A stretch of 64,000 nt of DNA from Martinezella lusitana (GCF_010668395.1 NZ_WUEY01000003.1:1-64000), one strand, 5' to 3'; numbered from the stretch's first letter, positions 1 through 8,049 are shown. Notes: a model not told the origin generated them from the letters alone. Numbers and translations are program-made.

Positions 1-185
1 CGCTCGGACTGATCTCCGACAAGCTCGGCCTCGAGGGCGGCTTCTGGAGCTTCATCGGCGAGATGAACGACAATCTCGCCAATTTCGGCTTCGCAGTCGT
101 CGGCATCTTCCTCATGAGCTGGCTGATTTCAACCGTGCTCTACAAGGCCAAGGGCTACGACAGCTTGCAGATCAACCGCTCATGA
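1..185 (+). CDS. Nickel/cobalt permease (HoxN/NixA family), C-terminal end only
   Basis: This is the last 60 codons of a gene whose start lies before the window. The peptide has a Gly/Leu-rich stretch, a GGFW motif, and a final hydrophobic helix (about FGFAVVGIFLMSWLISTVLY) before a short polar tail. This resembles the C-terminus of HoxN/HupN/NixA-type nickel/cobalt permeases, inner-membrane importers that supply metal for urease, hydrogenase or cobalamin. Only the final membrane helix can be seen, so the family call rests on overall resemblance and not on the HX4DH signature, which would lie upstream. An 86-bp gap separates it from the FecR-domain gene on the same strand. Confidence 0.7.
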   Translation, partial: LGLISDKLGLEGGFWSFIGEMNDNLANFGFAVVGIFLMSWLISTVLYKAKGYDSLQINRS

Positions 186-271
186 CGCATCATCGCGGCT
201 AAGGATCGAGAAAGCCATGACTGGAAATCGGCGTCCGCCGTTCCAGTGATGCGCGATGAGGGGCCACGATC

Positions 272-805
272 ATGATCCACACAAGCCATATTGTCGGCCT
301 GGCGCTGGCGGCGACCATCCTGACCATCGCCGGTGCTGATGACGCATCCGCGCAAACCGCGGCGAACTGCTCTCTGCGGCCGGCTGTGAGCACAGAGCGC
401 CAGACCCTGACTTGCGAACCGGGCCTCAGCATCACTGTCGAGCGCGGTGCGCGCTATCGGTTGGCGGACCGGAATCGTGACGGACGGGTGGATGCCATCG
501 TGCTCGACAACAAGGCCGCTATGGTCGATATCGACAGCAGCCGTGTTCGGGGCGGGTTCGAAGTGGTGACTCCACAGGCAATCGCGGCGGTTCGCGGCAC
601 CCGATGGGCGGTCGATGTGAGGGGCGCCTGGACATCCGTGCTTGTGTTGCGCGGCCGGGTTGCGGTCAACAAGGTATCGACCGGGCAGGGAGTGACACTC
701 GGGCAAGGGCAGGGCGTCGATGTCGACCGCAGCCGCTCCCCGCTGCATGTCAACCAGTGGAGACGCGCGCGCATAAACGCCTTGATGGCCCGTCTCGGCC
801 AGTGA
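272..805 (+). CDS. Secreted FecR-domain protein
   Basis: A 177-residue protein with a signal peptide (hydrophobic residues 7-21, likely cleavage after the ASA at residue 27) and a FecR-type beta domain at about residues 95-150. That domain contains the characteristic stretches TPQAIAAVRGTRWAV and VLVLRGRVAV. There is no membrane helix after the signal, so it should be periplasmic. Classical FecR is an anti-sigma regulator with a cytoplasmic part; this short secreted form has none and is unlikely to work that way. It lies 13 bp before a CHASE2 cyclase gene on the same strand. I infer that the two are co-expressed and that this protein may present a signal or scaffold to the periplasmic CHASE2 domain. 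Confidence 0.8.
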   Translation: MIHTSHIVGLALAATILTIAGADDASAQTAANCSLRPAVSTERQTLTCEPGLSITVERGARYRLADRNRDGRVDAIVLDNKAAMVDIDSSRVRGGFEVVTPQAIAAVRGTRWAVDVRGAWTSVLVLRGRVAVNKVSTGQGVTLGQGQGVDVDRSRSPLHVNQWRRARINALMARLGQ

Positions 806-818
806 GACCTGGACAGCC

Positions 819-2675
819 ATGCGCAGACCATCGCTGCAGACGCTGATTGCGCTTATCTTGACAGCCGCCTGGGGGTTAAGCCTCGGCGTTGCGCATCTGC
901 GCGGTGATATCCCCTTCATCGACGGTGCGGAGGCGACGCTTACGAATCTGCGCAATACGCTTGGCGGCAATCGCCAACCGCCCGACCTCGTGACGATCGT
1001 CGCCATCGATGACGAGACGTCGCGTGTGGCGGGACGCTATCCCTTGCCCCGCGCCACGCTCGCCAAGATCATCGACGCGATCGGCGTGCTGGGCCCCAAG
1101 GCCGTCGCGCTCGACGTGCTTCTCATCGATCCCGGCGACGAAGCGGGCGACGCGGCACTGGAGCAATCGCTCAGGCGGACCAAGGTCGTGCTGGCCGCAG
1201 CCGGCATCTTTCCCGAAAGCCGGCAGCGTGTCGCCGACGACAGCAAGGAACCTCTCGCCCGCGTGCCAAGCGCGCTGCAGTTTCTCGAACCGCAGCCGCG
1301 GTTCGCAAACGCGGCAAGCTACGGCGTCGTCAACGTCCAGACAGACAAGACGGGAACGCCGCGTTTCGTGCCCATGTTGTTTCGCAGCGGCGAGCGGATC
1401 GCGCCGTCCTTCTCGCTGCGCGTCGTTTCCGCCGCGACCGGCGAGCAGACAACCGTCATCTCGGACCGCATCAAGATCGGCGACCATTCCGTCCTTACGG
1501 ATACCGGCTATCTCATGCCGCTCTCGTTTTATGGCCCGCGCGGCACGATTCGTACCATCAGCGCCAGCGAGGCACTGAACGGGCAATTGCCGGAGACCGC
1601 GATCAGGGATCATATCGTCGTCATCGGCGCGACCGTGACCGGCGGCGGCGATGTCTTTCCGACGCCCTTCGATCCCGTTCTGCCTGGCGTCGAGGTCATA
1701 TCCACCTCGATCACGCATCTGATTGCCGGAGATGGTCTCGTGCGCGACCGCAACGTTCGCTTCATCGACCTCTATTTTGCTGTCGGCTTGCCGCTGGTCG
1801 TGGTCGGCCTTCTCTCCTGGCGACGCAGCACCATTGGGCTGATAATGGTCCTCGGCGTCATCCTGATATGGCTGGCGGTCAACGTCAGCGCCTTCAAGCA
1901 GGGAATCTGGCTGAGCGCCGCCCTGCCGATTGCAGCGACGGTGCCGCCGGCGCTGCTGTTTGGCGCCGCTCAACTTTGGCTGGACCGAAGGCGCGCCACG
2001 CGCTTCGCCGAGCAGAGCGAGCTTTTGCAGCGCATTCAGGCTCCTGGTCTTGCCGAATATCTGGCCCGCGATCCCGATTTTCTCGCCGTGCCCGTGCATC
2101 AGGAGGCGGCGGCCGTTTTCATCGATATCAACGGCTTCACCGGCCTCAGCGAAGCCATCGGCCCGGCAGCCGTGCGGGAGCTGCTGAACGGCTTCTACAA
2201 TCTCGTCGACGAGGAGGTCACGGCCTGCGGCGGCGCCATCACCAGTTTCATGGGCGATGGCGCGATGATCCTTTTCGGCCTGCCACAGCCGACGCCGGAC
2301 GATCCGGTCCATGCGGCCCATTGCTGCGTTCGCCTGGCAGATCGGATGAGAGGCTGGCTCGCATCGCTGCCGCAGGGGGTCGCCTCGCGCATCGGCTTCA
2401 AGATCGGCGCGCATTTCGGCACCATCGTTGCCTCCAGGCTCGGCGCGGGGGACCGCCAGCAGATCACGGCCACCGGCGACACGGTCAACGTTGCCAGCCG
2501 CCTGATGGAGGTCGCCGCCGGCAATCGCGCGGATATCGCCATCAGCGACGACCTGCTGCTCGCGGCGGGCCGTGCGAGCGCGCCTTTCAAGGAAGGACGT
2601 CTTGAGGGGCCGATCGAAACGGCGGTGCGCGGTCGTACAGGCTCTTTGACCATATGGCTGTGGCGCAGCCGATGA
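819..2675 (+). CDS. CHASE2-domain adenylate/guanylate cyclase
   Basis: A 618-residue membrane receptor cyclase. It has an N-terminal helix (about 8-26), a periplasmic CHASE2 sensor (about 35-305), three closely spaced membrane helices (about 314-385), and a class III cyclase domain (about 425-600). The two metal-binding aspartates are visible in FIDINGF (near residue 435) and FMGDGAM (near 480), and the transition-state Asn/Arg pair in TVNVASRL (near 556). The residue where adenylate cyclases usually carry the purine-selecting Lys (K-F-x-G-D) is Ser here (S-F-M-G-D), so ATP versus GTP preference is uncertain. The product would be cAMP or cGMP. The gene follows the FecR-domain gene by 13 bp and is probably in one operon with it. 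Confidence 0.9.
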   Translation: MRRPSLQTLIALILTAAWGLSLGVAHLRGDIPFIDGAEATLTNLRNTLGGNRQPPDLVTIVAIDDETSRVAGRYPLPRATLAKIIDAIGVLGPKAVALDVLLIDPGDEAGDAALEQSLRRTKVVLAAAGIFPESRQRVADDSKEPLARVPSALQFLEPQPRFANAASYGVVNVQTDKTGTPRFVPMLFRSGERIAPSFSLRVVSAATGEQTTVISDRIKIGDHSVLTDTGYLMPLSFYGPRGTIRTISASEALNGQLPETAIRDHIVVIGATVTGGGDVFPTPFDPVLPGVEVISTSITHLIAGDGLVRDRNVRFIDLYFAVGLPLVVVGLLSWRRSTIGLIMVLGVILIWLAVNVSAFKQGIWLSAALPIAATVPPALLFGAAQLWLDRRRATRFAEQSELLQRIQAPGLAEYLARDPDFLAVPVHQEAAAVFIDINGFTGLSEAIGPAAVRELLNGFYNLVDEEVTACGGAITSFMGDGAMILFGLPQPTPDDPVHAAHCCVRLADRMRGWLASLPQGVASRIGFKIGAHFGTIVASRLGAGDRQQITATGDTVNVASRLMEVAAGNRADIAISDDLLLAAGRASAPFKEGRLEGPIETAVRGRTGSLTIWLWRSR

Positions 2676-2705
2676 TGATGAGCAAAGCCTCCAACCGGCG
2701 AGGTT

Positions 2706-3305
2706 TCAATCATACCACATCGGAACGATCGAAATCACGAGGAGGCAGGCAAGGGCGACATTGACCACGCGCCATTGCCAGGCCGTTTTCAGCAAACGCC
2801 CGAGCATTTGTCCAAGCATGCACCAGACGGAGAGCGAGAACGCGGCGACAAGGCAAAAGGTCAATCCGAGCAGCATTGCGAAGCTGACGGGACCGGTCGC
2901 CAGCGCCGCGAAGGACGCCGCAGCACTGATCGTCACGGCCCAGCCCTTGGGGTTGTACCAGAGCATCCAGACGCCGGCTATGAAACCTGTGGGCTTCACC
3001 ATGTCTTTCGCGCCATGCGGCGGGCCGCTTCTGCCGATCCGGACGGCAAGCCAGATCAGATAGATCGAGCCGAGAGCCTTCATGGCGATCTGCAGCGTCG
3101 GCAGGGCCATCAACACGCCACCAAGCCCAGCGGCTGCCGCGCAGGCCATGGAACCCAAACCGAAGGCAAAGCCGGCCACGAGGGGTATCGACCGACGAAA
3201 ACCGAAATGCGCACCGGACGCGGTCGCAAATGTCGTCGCGCCGCCGGGCGTTATGGTCGAAACCAATACGAAGAGGATCACAGGCAGCAGGGATTGGATG
3301 GGCAT
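2706..3305 (-). CDS. LysE/RhtB family amino-acid exporter
   Basis: A 199-residue, very hydrophobic protein with about six membrane segments and the N-terminal TPGG motif (around residue 20) and G-rich helix 1-2 region of LysE/RhtB exporters, which move amino acids or analogues out of the cell. YNPKGW in the middle is the typical N-P-K motif before the fourth helix. It is transcribed divergently from a LysR regulator 100 bp away, the classical lysE/lysG arrangement, so I infer that the regulator controls it. Its ribosome binding site (GGAGAAA) lies in a small hairpin. The substrate cannot be told from sequence. Confidence 0.88.
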   Translation of the reverse strand: MPIQSLLPVILFVLVSTITPGGATTFATASGAHFGFRRSIPLVAGFAFGLGSMACAAAAGLGGVLMALPTLQIAMKALGSIYLIWLAVRIGRSGPPHGAKDMVKPTGFIAGVWMLWYNPKGWAVTISAAASFAALATGPVSFAMLLGLTFCLVAAFSLSVWCMLGQMLGRLLKTAWQWRVVNVALACLLVISIVPMWYD

Positions 3306-3313
3306 TTCCGGTT

Positions 3314-3332
3314 TTTCTCCTTTTCGGAGAAA
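3314..3332 (-). promoter_or_regulatory. Hairpin covering the lysE-type gene's Shine-Dalgarno
   Basis: A 7-bp perfect inverted repeat, TTTCTCC-N5-GGAGAAA. Read on the minus strand, its downstream arm is the GGAGAAA ribosome binding site, 8 nt before the exporter's ATG at 3305. Folding would hide the site, so expression may be limited at translation. This is inferred from the sequence only. Confidence 0.35.
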
Positions 3333-3368
3333 GGAATAATCAGCAAAGCACCATCAATAAAACGAATA

Positions 3369-3398
3369 TTGAAGGATCATTGCATTAGCAGTTATAAT
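3369..3398 (+). promoter_or_regulatory. Sigma-70 promoter of the LysR gene
   Basis: TTGAAG (3369-3374), an 18-nt spacer, then a perfect TATAAT (3393-3398). The expected transcription start, about 7 nt further on, coincides with the ATG at 3406, which suggests a leaderless mRNA. Confidence 0.5.
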
Positions 3399-3405
3399 GC
3401 CGATC

Positions 3406-4281
3406 ATGAATCGAAACTTCGACATCACCCTTATCCGAACGTTCGCCGCCGTTGCCGATCAAGGCAGCATGACGGTTGCCGCCAATATGCTGCACATGAC
3501 CCAGGGCGCTGTCAGCCAGCAGATCAAGCGGCTGGAAGACATGCTCGGCTGCGCCTTGTTTGAACGAGACAGACGTGGATTGCGGCTGACAGAGGCAGGC
3601 GAGCGGCTGCTCGGCAATGCCCGCCGCTTGCTGACGCTGAATGACGAGATTTGGGACGACATGACGGAAAGGACCGTTCGCGGCAGCGTTCGGCTCGGCG
3701 TTCCCTACGATCTCGTCGGCGCGACACTGGCGCCGGTGCTGAAGTCCTATGCCGAGCGCCACCCTCAGGTGGAGATTTCGCTGGCCTGCGCGTCATCGCC
3801 GGAACTGCTGGAGGAACTCGGGAAGGGAACCATCGACCTATGCGTGGTGGAAGAACCGTTCGGCGTGTCGCGGGGCGAATGCCTCGGTGTCGAGCGGCTT
3901 GTCTGGGTCGGGGCAAAGGCCGGCAATGCCCATCGCAAGGTGCCGCTGCCAATCTCGATGGTTGCCGATACATGCGCCTTCCGGACATCGGTCTTTGCGG
4001 CGCTGAGCAAGGACGGGCTCCGCTGGCGAACGGTCTTCGAGAACGGCAATATCGAGGCCACCACTGCGACGGTGCGCACGGATCTCGCCATTACCGCGTG
4101 GCTCGCCTCCACCGTTCCGGCCGATCTCGATATTCTCACCGTCGAGCACGGCCTGCCCGAACTGCCGATCTTTGCGATCAACCTGCATTTGCCCAAGGGA
4201 GGGGCAACGCCGCAGGCGCTGGAACTTGCCCGCCATATCCGCGAAGGCATGATGCGGCCGCGTCAACCCGCGGCCGCGTGA
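3406..4281 (+). CDS. LysR-family transcriptional regulator
   Basis: A 291-residue LysR-type regulator. It has an N-terminal winged helix-turn-helix (about residues 5-62, with AANMLHMTQGAVSQQIKRLE as the recognition region) and a periplasmic-binding-like effector domain (about 90-285). I chose the ATG at 3406 over the one at 3397, because the latter overlaps a perfect TATAAT box and cannot be in the transcript. No Shine-Dalgarno is visible, which agrees with leaderless translation. It is divergent from the LysE-type exporter and probably regulates it and itself. The effector is unknown but could be the exported amino acid. The 3' end faces a citrate-synthase gene 26 bp away. Confidence 0.88.
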   Translation: MNRNFDITLIRTFAAVADQGSMTVAANMLHMTQGAVSQQIKRLEDMLGCALFERDRRGLRLTEAGERLLGNARRLLTLNDEIWDDMTERTVRGSVRLGVPYDLVGATLAPVLKSYAERHPQVEISLACASSPELLEELGKGTIDLCVVEEPFGVSRGECLGVERLVWVGAKAGNAHRKVPLPISMVADTCAFRTSVFAALSKDGLRWRTVFENGNIEATTATVRTDLAITAWLASTVPADLDILTVEHGLPELPIFAINLHLPKGGATPQALELARHIREGMMRPRQPAAA

Positions 4282-4307
4282 GCCTCCATCGGCTCCAACA
4301 GCGTGGC

Positions 4308-5399
4308 TTATGCCGCCTTCGGCAGCGGGCCGACATAGCGCGACTGCGGGCGGATCAGGCGCCCGTCCAGTGTCTGCTCGCGGGCATGGGCGATCCAGCC
4401 GATGGTGCGGCCGATCGCAAAGACGCCGGTGAAGGCGTTGCGCGGGAAGCCGAGCGCATCGAGCAGCAGCGCGGTGTAATATTCGACATTGACGTCGAGG
4501 GGACGATCCGGCTTGCGCTCCTTCAGCAGCGCCAGTGCCGCCGCCTCGATGGCTTCCGCCAGGGCGATCCGTCCGGCATCCGCCTGTCCGCTCGTAAAGA
4601 TCGGCTTCAATGCCGTCTTCAGGGCATCGGCGCGGGGATCGCGGACGCGATAGATGCGATGACCGAAGCCCATCAGCCGCTCGCCATGATCGAGCGCCTG
4701 CGACAGCCAGGCGCGGGCATTTTCAGGCTTGCCGACGCCATCGAGCATATCGAGGACCGGGCCGGGGGCGCCGCCATGCAACGGCCCCTTGAGGGCGCTG
4801 ATCGCAGCAAGCACGGAAGAGGTCAGGCCGGCATGGGTCGAAGCGATGACGCGCGAGGCGAATGTCGACGCATTGAGGCCATGGTCGGAAATCGTCACCA
4901 GGTAGGCATCCAGCCCTGCCGTCTGCTCCGCCGTCGGCATGCGGCCCGTGAGCATGCGCAGGATATCGGCCGATTGGGAAAGCGACGCATCCGGCTCGAT
5001 CGGCGTCTCACCCTTCTGCATGCGCAGGACGGCCGGCAGGAAGACGGCAGACGCCGCCATCAGGCGGATCGCCGTGGCAAAGTCGTCGCCGTCATCGACA
5101 CGGGCCAGCAGCGCCCGCATCGCATCCACCGGCGGCAGAGCGAGCAGGGCGGCATCTGCCGCCTTCACATGCGCGAAGAGGGAGACGCGGGCCGTCCCGA
5201 GCCGGGTGCGGATGGAGGCAGCATCGATATGCTCATCGAACAGGCCATCCAGCAGCAGCGCGGCGACATCCTCGAAGCGGCTGGTTGCCACCAGATCGTC
5301 CAGCGATACGCCGCGGATGATCAGACGGCCGGCAGCGCCATCGACATCGGATAGCTTGGTTTCTGCGGCAATGACATCTTCAAGACCACTTTTCATCAT
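4308..5399 (-). CDS. Citrate synthase / methylcitrate synthase family protein
   Basis: A 363-residue member of the citrate synthase family, which condenses acetyl-CoA (or propionyl-CoA) with oxaloacetate. Visible active-site blocks are GPLHGGA (the first catalytic His), GFGHRIYRVRDPR (second His and the oxaloacetate-binding Arg) and NVEYYTA. The last block normally reads N-V-D with the catalytic Asp; here residue 306 is Glu. It starts at ATG 5399 behind an AAAGGAGA ribosome site, and a second ATG follows directly. It is divergent from a second, HTH-fused citrate synthase 81 bp away, with palindromes between them. At 363 residues it is shorter than the housekeeping hexameric enzyme (about 430), so I take it as a secondary enzyme, not gltA. 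Confidence 0.85.
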   Translation of the reverse strand: MMKSGLEDVIAAETKLSDVDGAAGRLIIRGVSLDDLVATSRFEDVAALLLDGLFDEHIDAASIRTRLGTARVSLFAHVKAADAALLALPPVDAMRALLARVDDGDDFATAIRLMAASAVFLPAVLRMQKGETPIEPDASLSQSADILRMLTGRMPTAEQTAGLDAYLVTISDHGLNASTFASRVIASTHAGLTSSVLAAISALKGPLHGGAPGPVLDMLDGVGKPENARAWLSQALDHGERLMGFGHRIYRVRDPRADALKTALKPIFTSGQADAGRIALAEAIEAAALALLKERKPDRPLDVNVEYYTALLLDALGFPRNAFTGVFAIGRTIGWIAHAREQTLDGRLIRPQSRYVGPLPKAA

Positions 5400-5440
5400 T
5401 GTTCTCCTTTGACTATGGGATTAGATCGGGCCTATTTTTA

Positions 5441-5471
5441 TTGACGTCAATCTTGATGCTATTGATCAATA
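5441..5471. promoter_or_regulatory. Two palindromes between the divergent citrate synthase genes
   Basis: TTGACGTCAA (5441-5450) and TATTGATCAATA (5460-5471) are both perfect palindromes sharing TTGA/TCAA half-sites, with a further TTGA between them at 5453-5456. They lie just before the HTH-fused citrate synthase start and within the shared promoter region. I propose them as an operator, possibly for the DNA-binding domain of that protein. Confidence 0.4.
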
Positions 5472-5480
5472 TGAGGAACG

Positions 5481-6614
5481 ATGAGCTGGCTGACGGCGGA
5501 GCAGGCGCTGAACCTGCTGGGAACGAAATCGCAGACGCTTTACGCCAATGTCAGTCGCGGTCGCATTCGGGCAAAGCCCGATCCCGCGGATACACGGCGC
5601 AGCCTTTATTTCACCGATGACGTCAAGCGGCTGGCCACCCGCAATGCCGGTCGGCGCAAGACGGAGGCGGTGGCGGCCGAGGCCATTCAATGGGGCGATC
5701 CCGTCCTGCCATCGGCGCTATCGACGGTTTCGAACGGCAGGCTTTTCTATCGCGGCATGGATGCGGCAACGCTGGCGGAGAGCGCAAAACTGGAGGATGT
5801 CGCGCTGCTGCTCTGGGACATGAAGCGGCCACTAAGGTTCGAGCAAAGCGAGAAGCGGCAGGAGCTTCCGTCCCTGAATGCCGCTTTCTCCGTCCTTGCC
5901 GGGCGCATAATGCACGACCTGCCGTCACTCGGGCGCTCGCTTCCGGCCTTGCAGAACGAAGCCGAAAGCGTGTTCGGCACCGTCGCCGGGGCGTTGGCCC
6001 CCGGCGCATGGGATCAATCACTGCATCAACGTCTTGCAGCAGCCTGGGGCCGTCCCGATGCGGGCGATCTGATACGCCGCAGCCTCGTATTGCTCGCCGA
6101 TCACGAGCTGAATGCCTCAACTTTCACGGCGCGGATTACGGCCTCCGCCGGCGCGACTTTATCCGCCGCCACCCTGTCCGGCCTTTCCACGCTGACCGGT
6201 CCGCTGCACGGCGGCGCGTGGCAGAGCGTGCGCTCGCTGATCGCGCGGGCGGCCGTGACCGGGGTGGATGAGGCGGTCCGCAGCTATCTGGCGGAGGGGA
6301 GGCCATTGCCGGCCTTCGGCCATCAGCTTTACCCGGACGTCGATATCCGCGCCGAGGCGTTGCTGGGCTGCTTCACCCTGCCTCCGCTATTTGCCGAGGT
6401 TCGCGATGTCGGCGAGCGGCTAGTCGGCGAACGCGTCAATGTTGACTTTGCATTGACGGCGATGACGCATGCCTATCATCTTCCAGAGGATGCACCGCTG
6501 ATTATCTTTGCATTGGCGCGCACGGTGGGCTGGCTTGCGCATGCCATGGAGCAGGCGACGAGCGGCAGGCTCATTCGACCGCGTGCGCGCTATGTCGGCC
6601 CGCCTGTGCAGTGA
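5481..6614 (+). CDS. Citrate synthase with N-terminal helix-turn-helix domain
   Basis: A 377-residue protein with an extra N-terminal MerR/excisionase-like helix-turn-helix (about residues 2-55: LTAEQALNLLGT, then SRGRIRAKPDPADTRR, then YFTDDVKRLA) fused to a citrate synthase domain (about 80-375). The enzymatic residues are kept: GPLHGGA, GHQLYPDVDIR and NVDFALT supply His, His/Arg and Asp. It may therefore both bind DNA and catalyse, or bind DNA in response to citrate-synthase ligands. It has a GAGG ribosome site 4 nt before ATG. It is divergent from a plain citrate synthase with palindromes in between, which points to autoregulation. Such fusions are annotated elsewhere as citrate synthase family proteins; I know of no firmly established role. 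Confidence 0.85.
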   Translation: MSWLTAEQALNLLGTKSQTLYANVSRGRIRAKPDPADTRRSLYFTDDVKRLATRNAGRRKTEAVAAEAIQWGDPVLPSALSTVSNGRLFYRGMDAATLAESAKLEDVALLLWDMKRPLRFEQSEKRQELPSLNAAFSVLAGRIMHDLPSLGRSLPALQNEAESVFGTVAGALAPGAWDQSLHQRLAAAWGRPDAGDLIRRSLVLLADHELNASTFTARITASAGATLSAATLSGLSTLTGPLHGGAWQSVRSLIARAAVTGVDEAVRSYLAEGRPLPAFGHQLYPDVDIRAEALLGCFTLPPLFAEVRDVGERLVGERVNVDFALTAMTHAYHLPEDAPLIIFALARTVGWLAHAMEQATSGRLIRPRARYVGPPVQ

Positions 6615-6645
6615 TTTGATTTCATAGGGAATGCGAGGTTTCCAC

Positions 6646-7017
6646 CTAACTCACCGATAGGTGACAGACTGCCTCAATATTGTGTCCATCGGGATCGAGA
6701 ATGAAGGCGCCGTAATAGTCGGGGTGATAATGAGGGCGAAGCCCGGGAGCGCCGTTGTCGGTGCCGCCGGCGAGAATGGCGGCTCGATGGAATTCGTCGA
6801 CAAATTTCCTGCTCTCGGCCGTAAAGGCGATATGCGCGCCCGTTTGCAGAACATCGCGCTGACCGATCCAGAAGAAAGCCTTCCTCCCGACGCCATAGCC
6901 CGCAAAGGTTTCGCCCTCCGCATAAAGACGAGCTATGCCAAGAGGACGCAATATCGCATCATAAAAGATCTTCGATCGTTCCAGGCTGCGAACGCCGATT
7001 GTCACATGATCGAGCAC
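6646..7017 (-). CDS. VOC-family (glyoxalase-like) protein
   Basis: A 123-residue single VOC module with the expected paired beta-alpha-beta-beta-beta units: MLDHVTIGVRSLERSKIFYDAIL at the start and YYGAFILDPDGHNIEAVCH at the end. The His near the N-terminus and the Glu in NIEAV sit where metal ligands occur in glyoxalase/dioxygenase relatives. The substrate is unknown. It is convergent with the HTH-citrate synthase (31 bp) and on the same strand as the TehA-type transporter upstream (30 bp), so the two may be co-transcribed. Confidence 0.85.
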   Translation of the reverse strand: MLDHVTIGVRSLERSKIFYDAILRPLGIARLYAEGETFAGYGVGRKAFFWIGQRDVLQTGAHIAFTAESRKFVDEFHRAAILAGGTDNGAPGLRPHYHPDYYGAFILDPDGHNIEAVCHLSVS

Positions 7018-7047
7018 GTCGTCCTCCGAACCGTAGACTCTGCTTGG

Positions 7048-8049
7048 TCAACCCCGCCCGACCGCGCCGGCATCATGGTCCGCGAGGGCGACCCAGCCGA
7101 TGACGAGCTTGCGATTGGCAATCAGCCAGATCGTTGCGAGAGCAACCAAACCGACGACGATATTCGCCGCGACGAAGAGGATGGGCGCGAGCTGCGTGAC
7201 GGGCCCGGCATCACCGCGTTCGACCAGCCGCATGGGAGCGGTCGCCAACGCCGTTGCGCCGAAGGTAAAGGCCCAATAAGCCGGGGTGAAGCCTTCCTTT
7301 GCGATCCAGGGCAGAAGGCGAAGCATGATCAGCGCCTGCAGCAGGCCGTAGCCGATCATTGCATGGACCAACACGTCCGGAGGCCCCTGCGTTACGCTGA
7401 TATAGGCAAGGGCGCCGACGGCCGGCGGAGCCAATTGAATTCCCAGCGTCGGCCTCAGCGATGGCGCCAGCGCCGGCCCCGTCAGCAGGCGGTGCAGCAA
7501 TGCCGATTCGATGGCGAGCCAGGCGAAAAAGCCGGCACCGAAGAAAAGCTGAGCCCATTCGGGGAAGCCGAGAGCCGCGCCGACGATGGCCGTGACGAAG
7601 CTGCCGGCGACACTTGGCAGATACAGCACGGCGGTCGTCGCCGCGATATCGCGTTCGCCTTGCCAAAGACCTCCGGTGCGCCAGACGGAGAATGCCAGAG
7701 TATAGACGGCGCCGACCAGGAAAATGGTTTCGGCGCCGATGCGCGAATAGGGCAGGAGCCCTGCGGCAACCAGCATGGTCGCGACCCCGACCAAGCCAAT
7801 GAAGCAGCATTGGACGGCGTGAGCGACTTCCTTGACGGCTTCCTCGCGCGCCACCATCCATTTCAAACCGTAGAGCACGATCAGCGCCAGCCAGACCGCT
7901 AGCGAAACGAATGTCAGCACCTCGCCGACGGCAGCCGGCAATTGCCAGATGCGCGCACCGACGCGCCAGGCGTTGGCTAGACCCGAAAGCCCCAGGACCA
8001 TGCCGAAAAATGAAGCCGGAACCAGCGGCAGTTTCAGAGACGCAGCCAT
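7048..8049 (-). CDS. TDT-family transporter (TehA/C4-dicarboxylate type)
   Basis: A polytopic protein of about 333 residues with roughly ten membrane helices and the N-terminal pattern PLVPASFFGMVLGLSGLANAWR, typical of TehA, the SLAC1-like channel family that also includes dicarboxylate and sulfite transporters. I chose ATG 8049 because a strong AGGAGG (plus-strand 8053-8058) lies directly before it. An in-frame ATG at 8070 would add seven residues but has no ribosome site. Despite the tellurite-resistance name, the usual substrate is an anion. The conserved gating Phe cannot be assigned with confidence. Confidence 0.8.
   Translation of the reverse strand: MAASLKLPLVPASFFGMVLGLSGLANAWRVGARIWQLPAAVGEVLTFVSLAVWLALIVLYGLKWMVAREEAVKEVAHAVQCCFIGLVGVATMLVAAGLLPYSRIGAETIFLVGAVYTLAFSVWRTGGLWQGERDIAATTAVLYLPSVAGSFVTAIVGAALGFPEWAQLFFGAGFFAWLAIESALLHRLLTGPALAPSLRPTLGIQLAPPAVGALAYISVTQGPPDVLVHAMIGYGLLQALIMLRLLPWIAKEGFTPAYWAFTFGATALATAPMRLVERGDAGPVTQLAPILFVAANIVVGLVALATIWLIANRKLVIGWVALADHDAGAVGRG

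Noticed and set aside
876..2414. 512-residue open frame on the minus strand
   Set aside because: It lies fully opposite the CHASE2 cyclase gene, and its composition (Asp/Gly/Arg-rich, no domain) is that of an antisense shadow of a GC-rich gene.
3651..5354. 567-residue open frame on the plus strand
   Set aside because: It overlaps the LysR gene in another frame and runs antisense through the citrate synthase gene; the peptide is low-complexity Arg/Gly/Ala.
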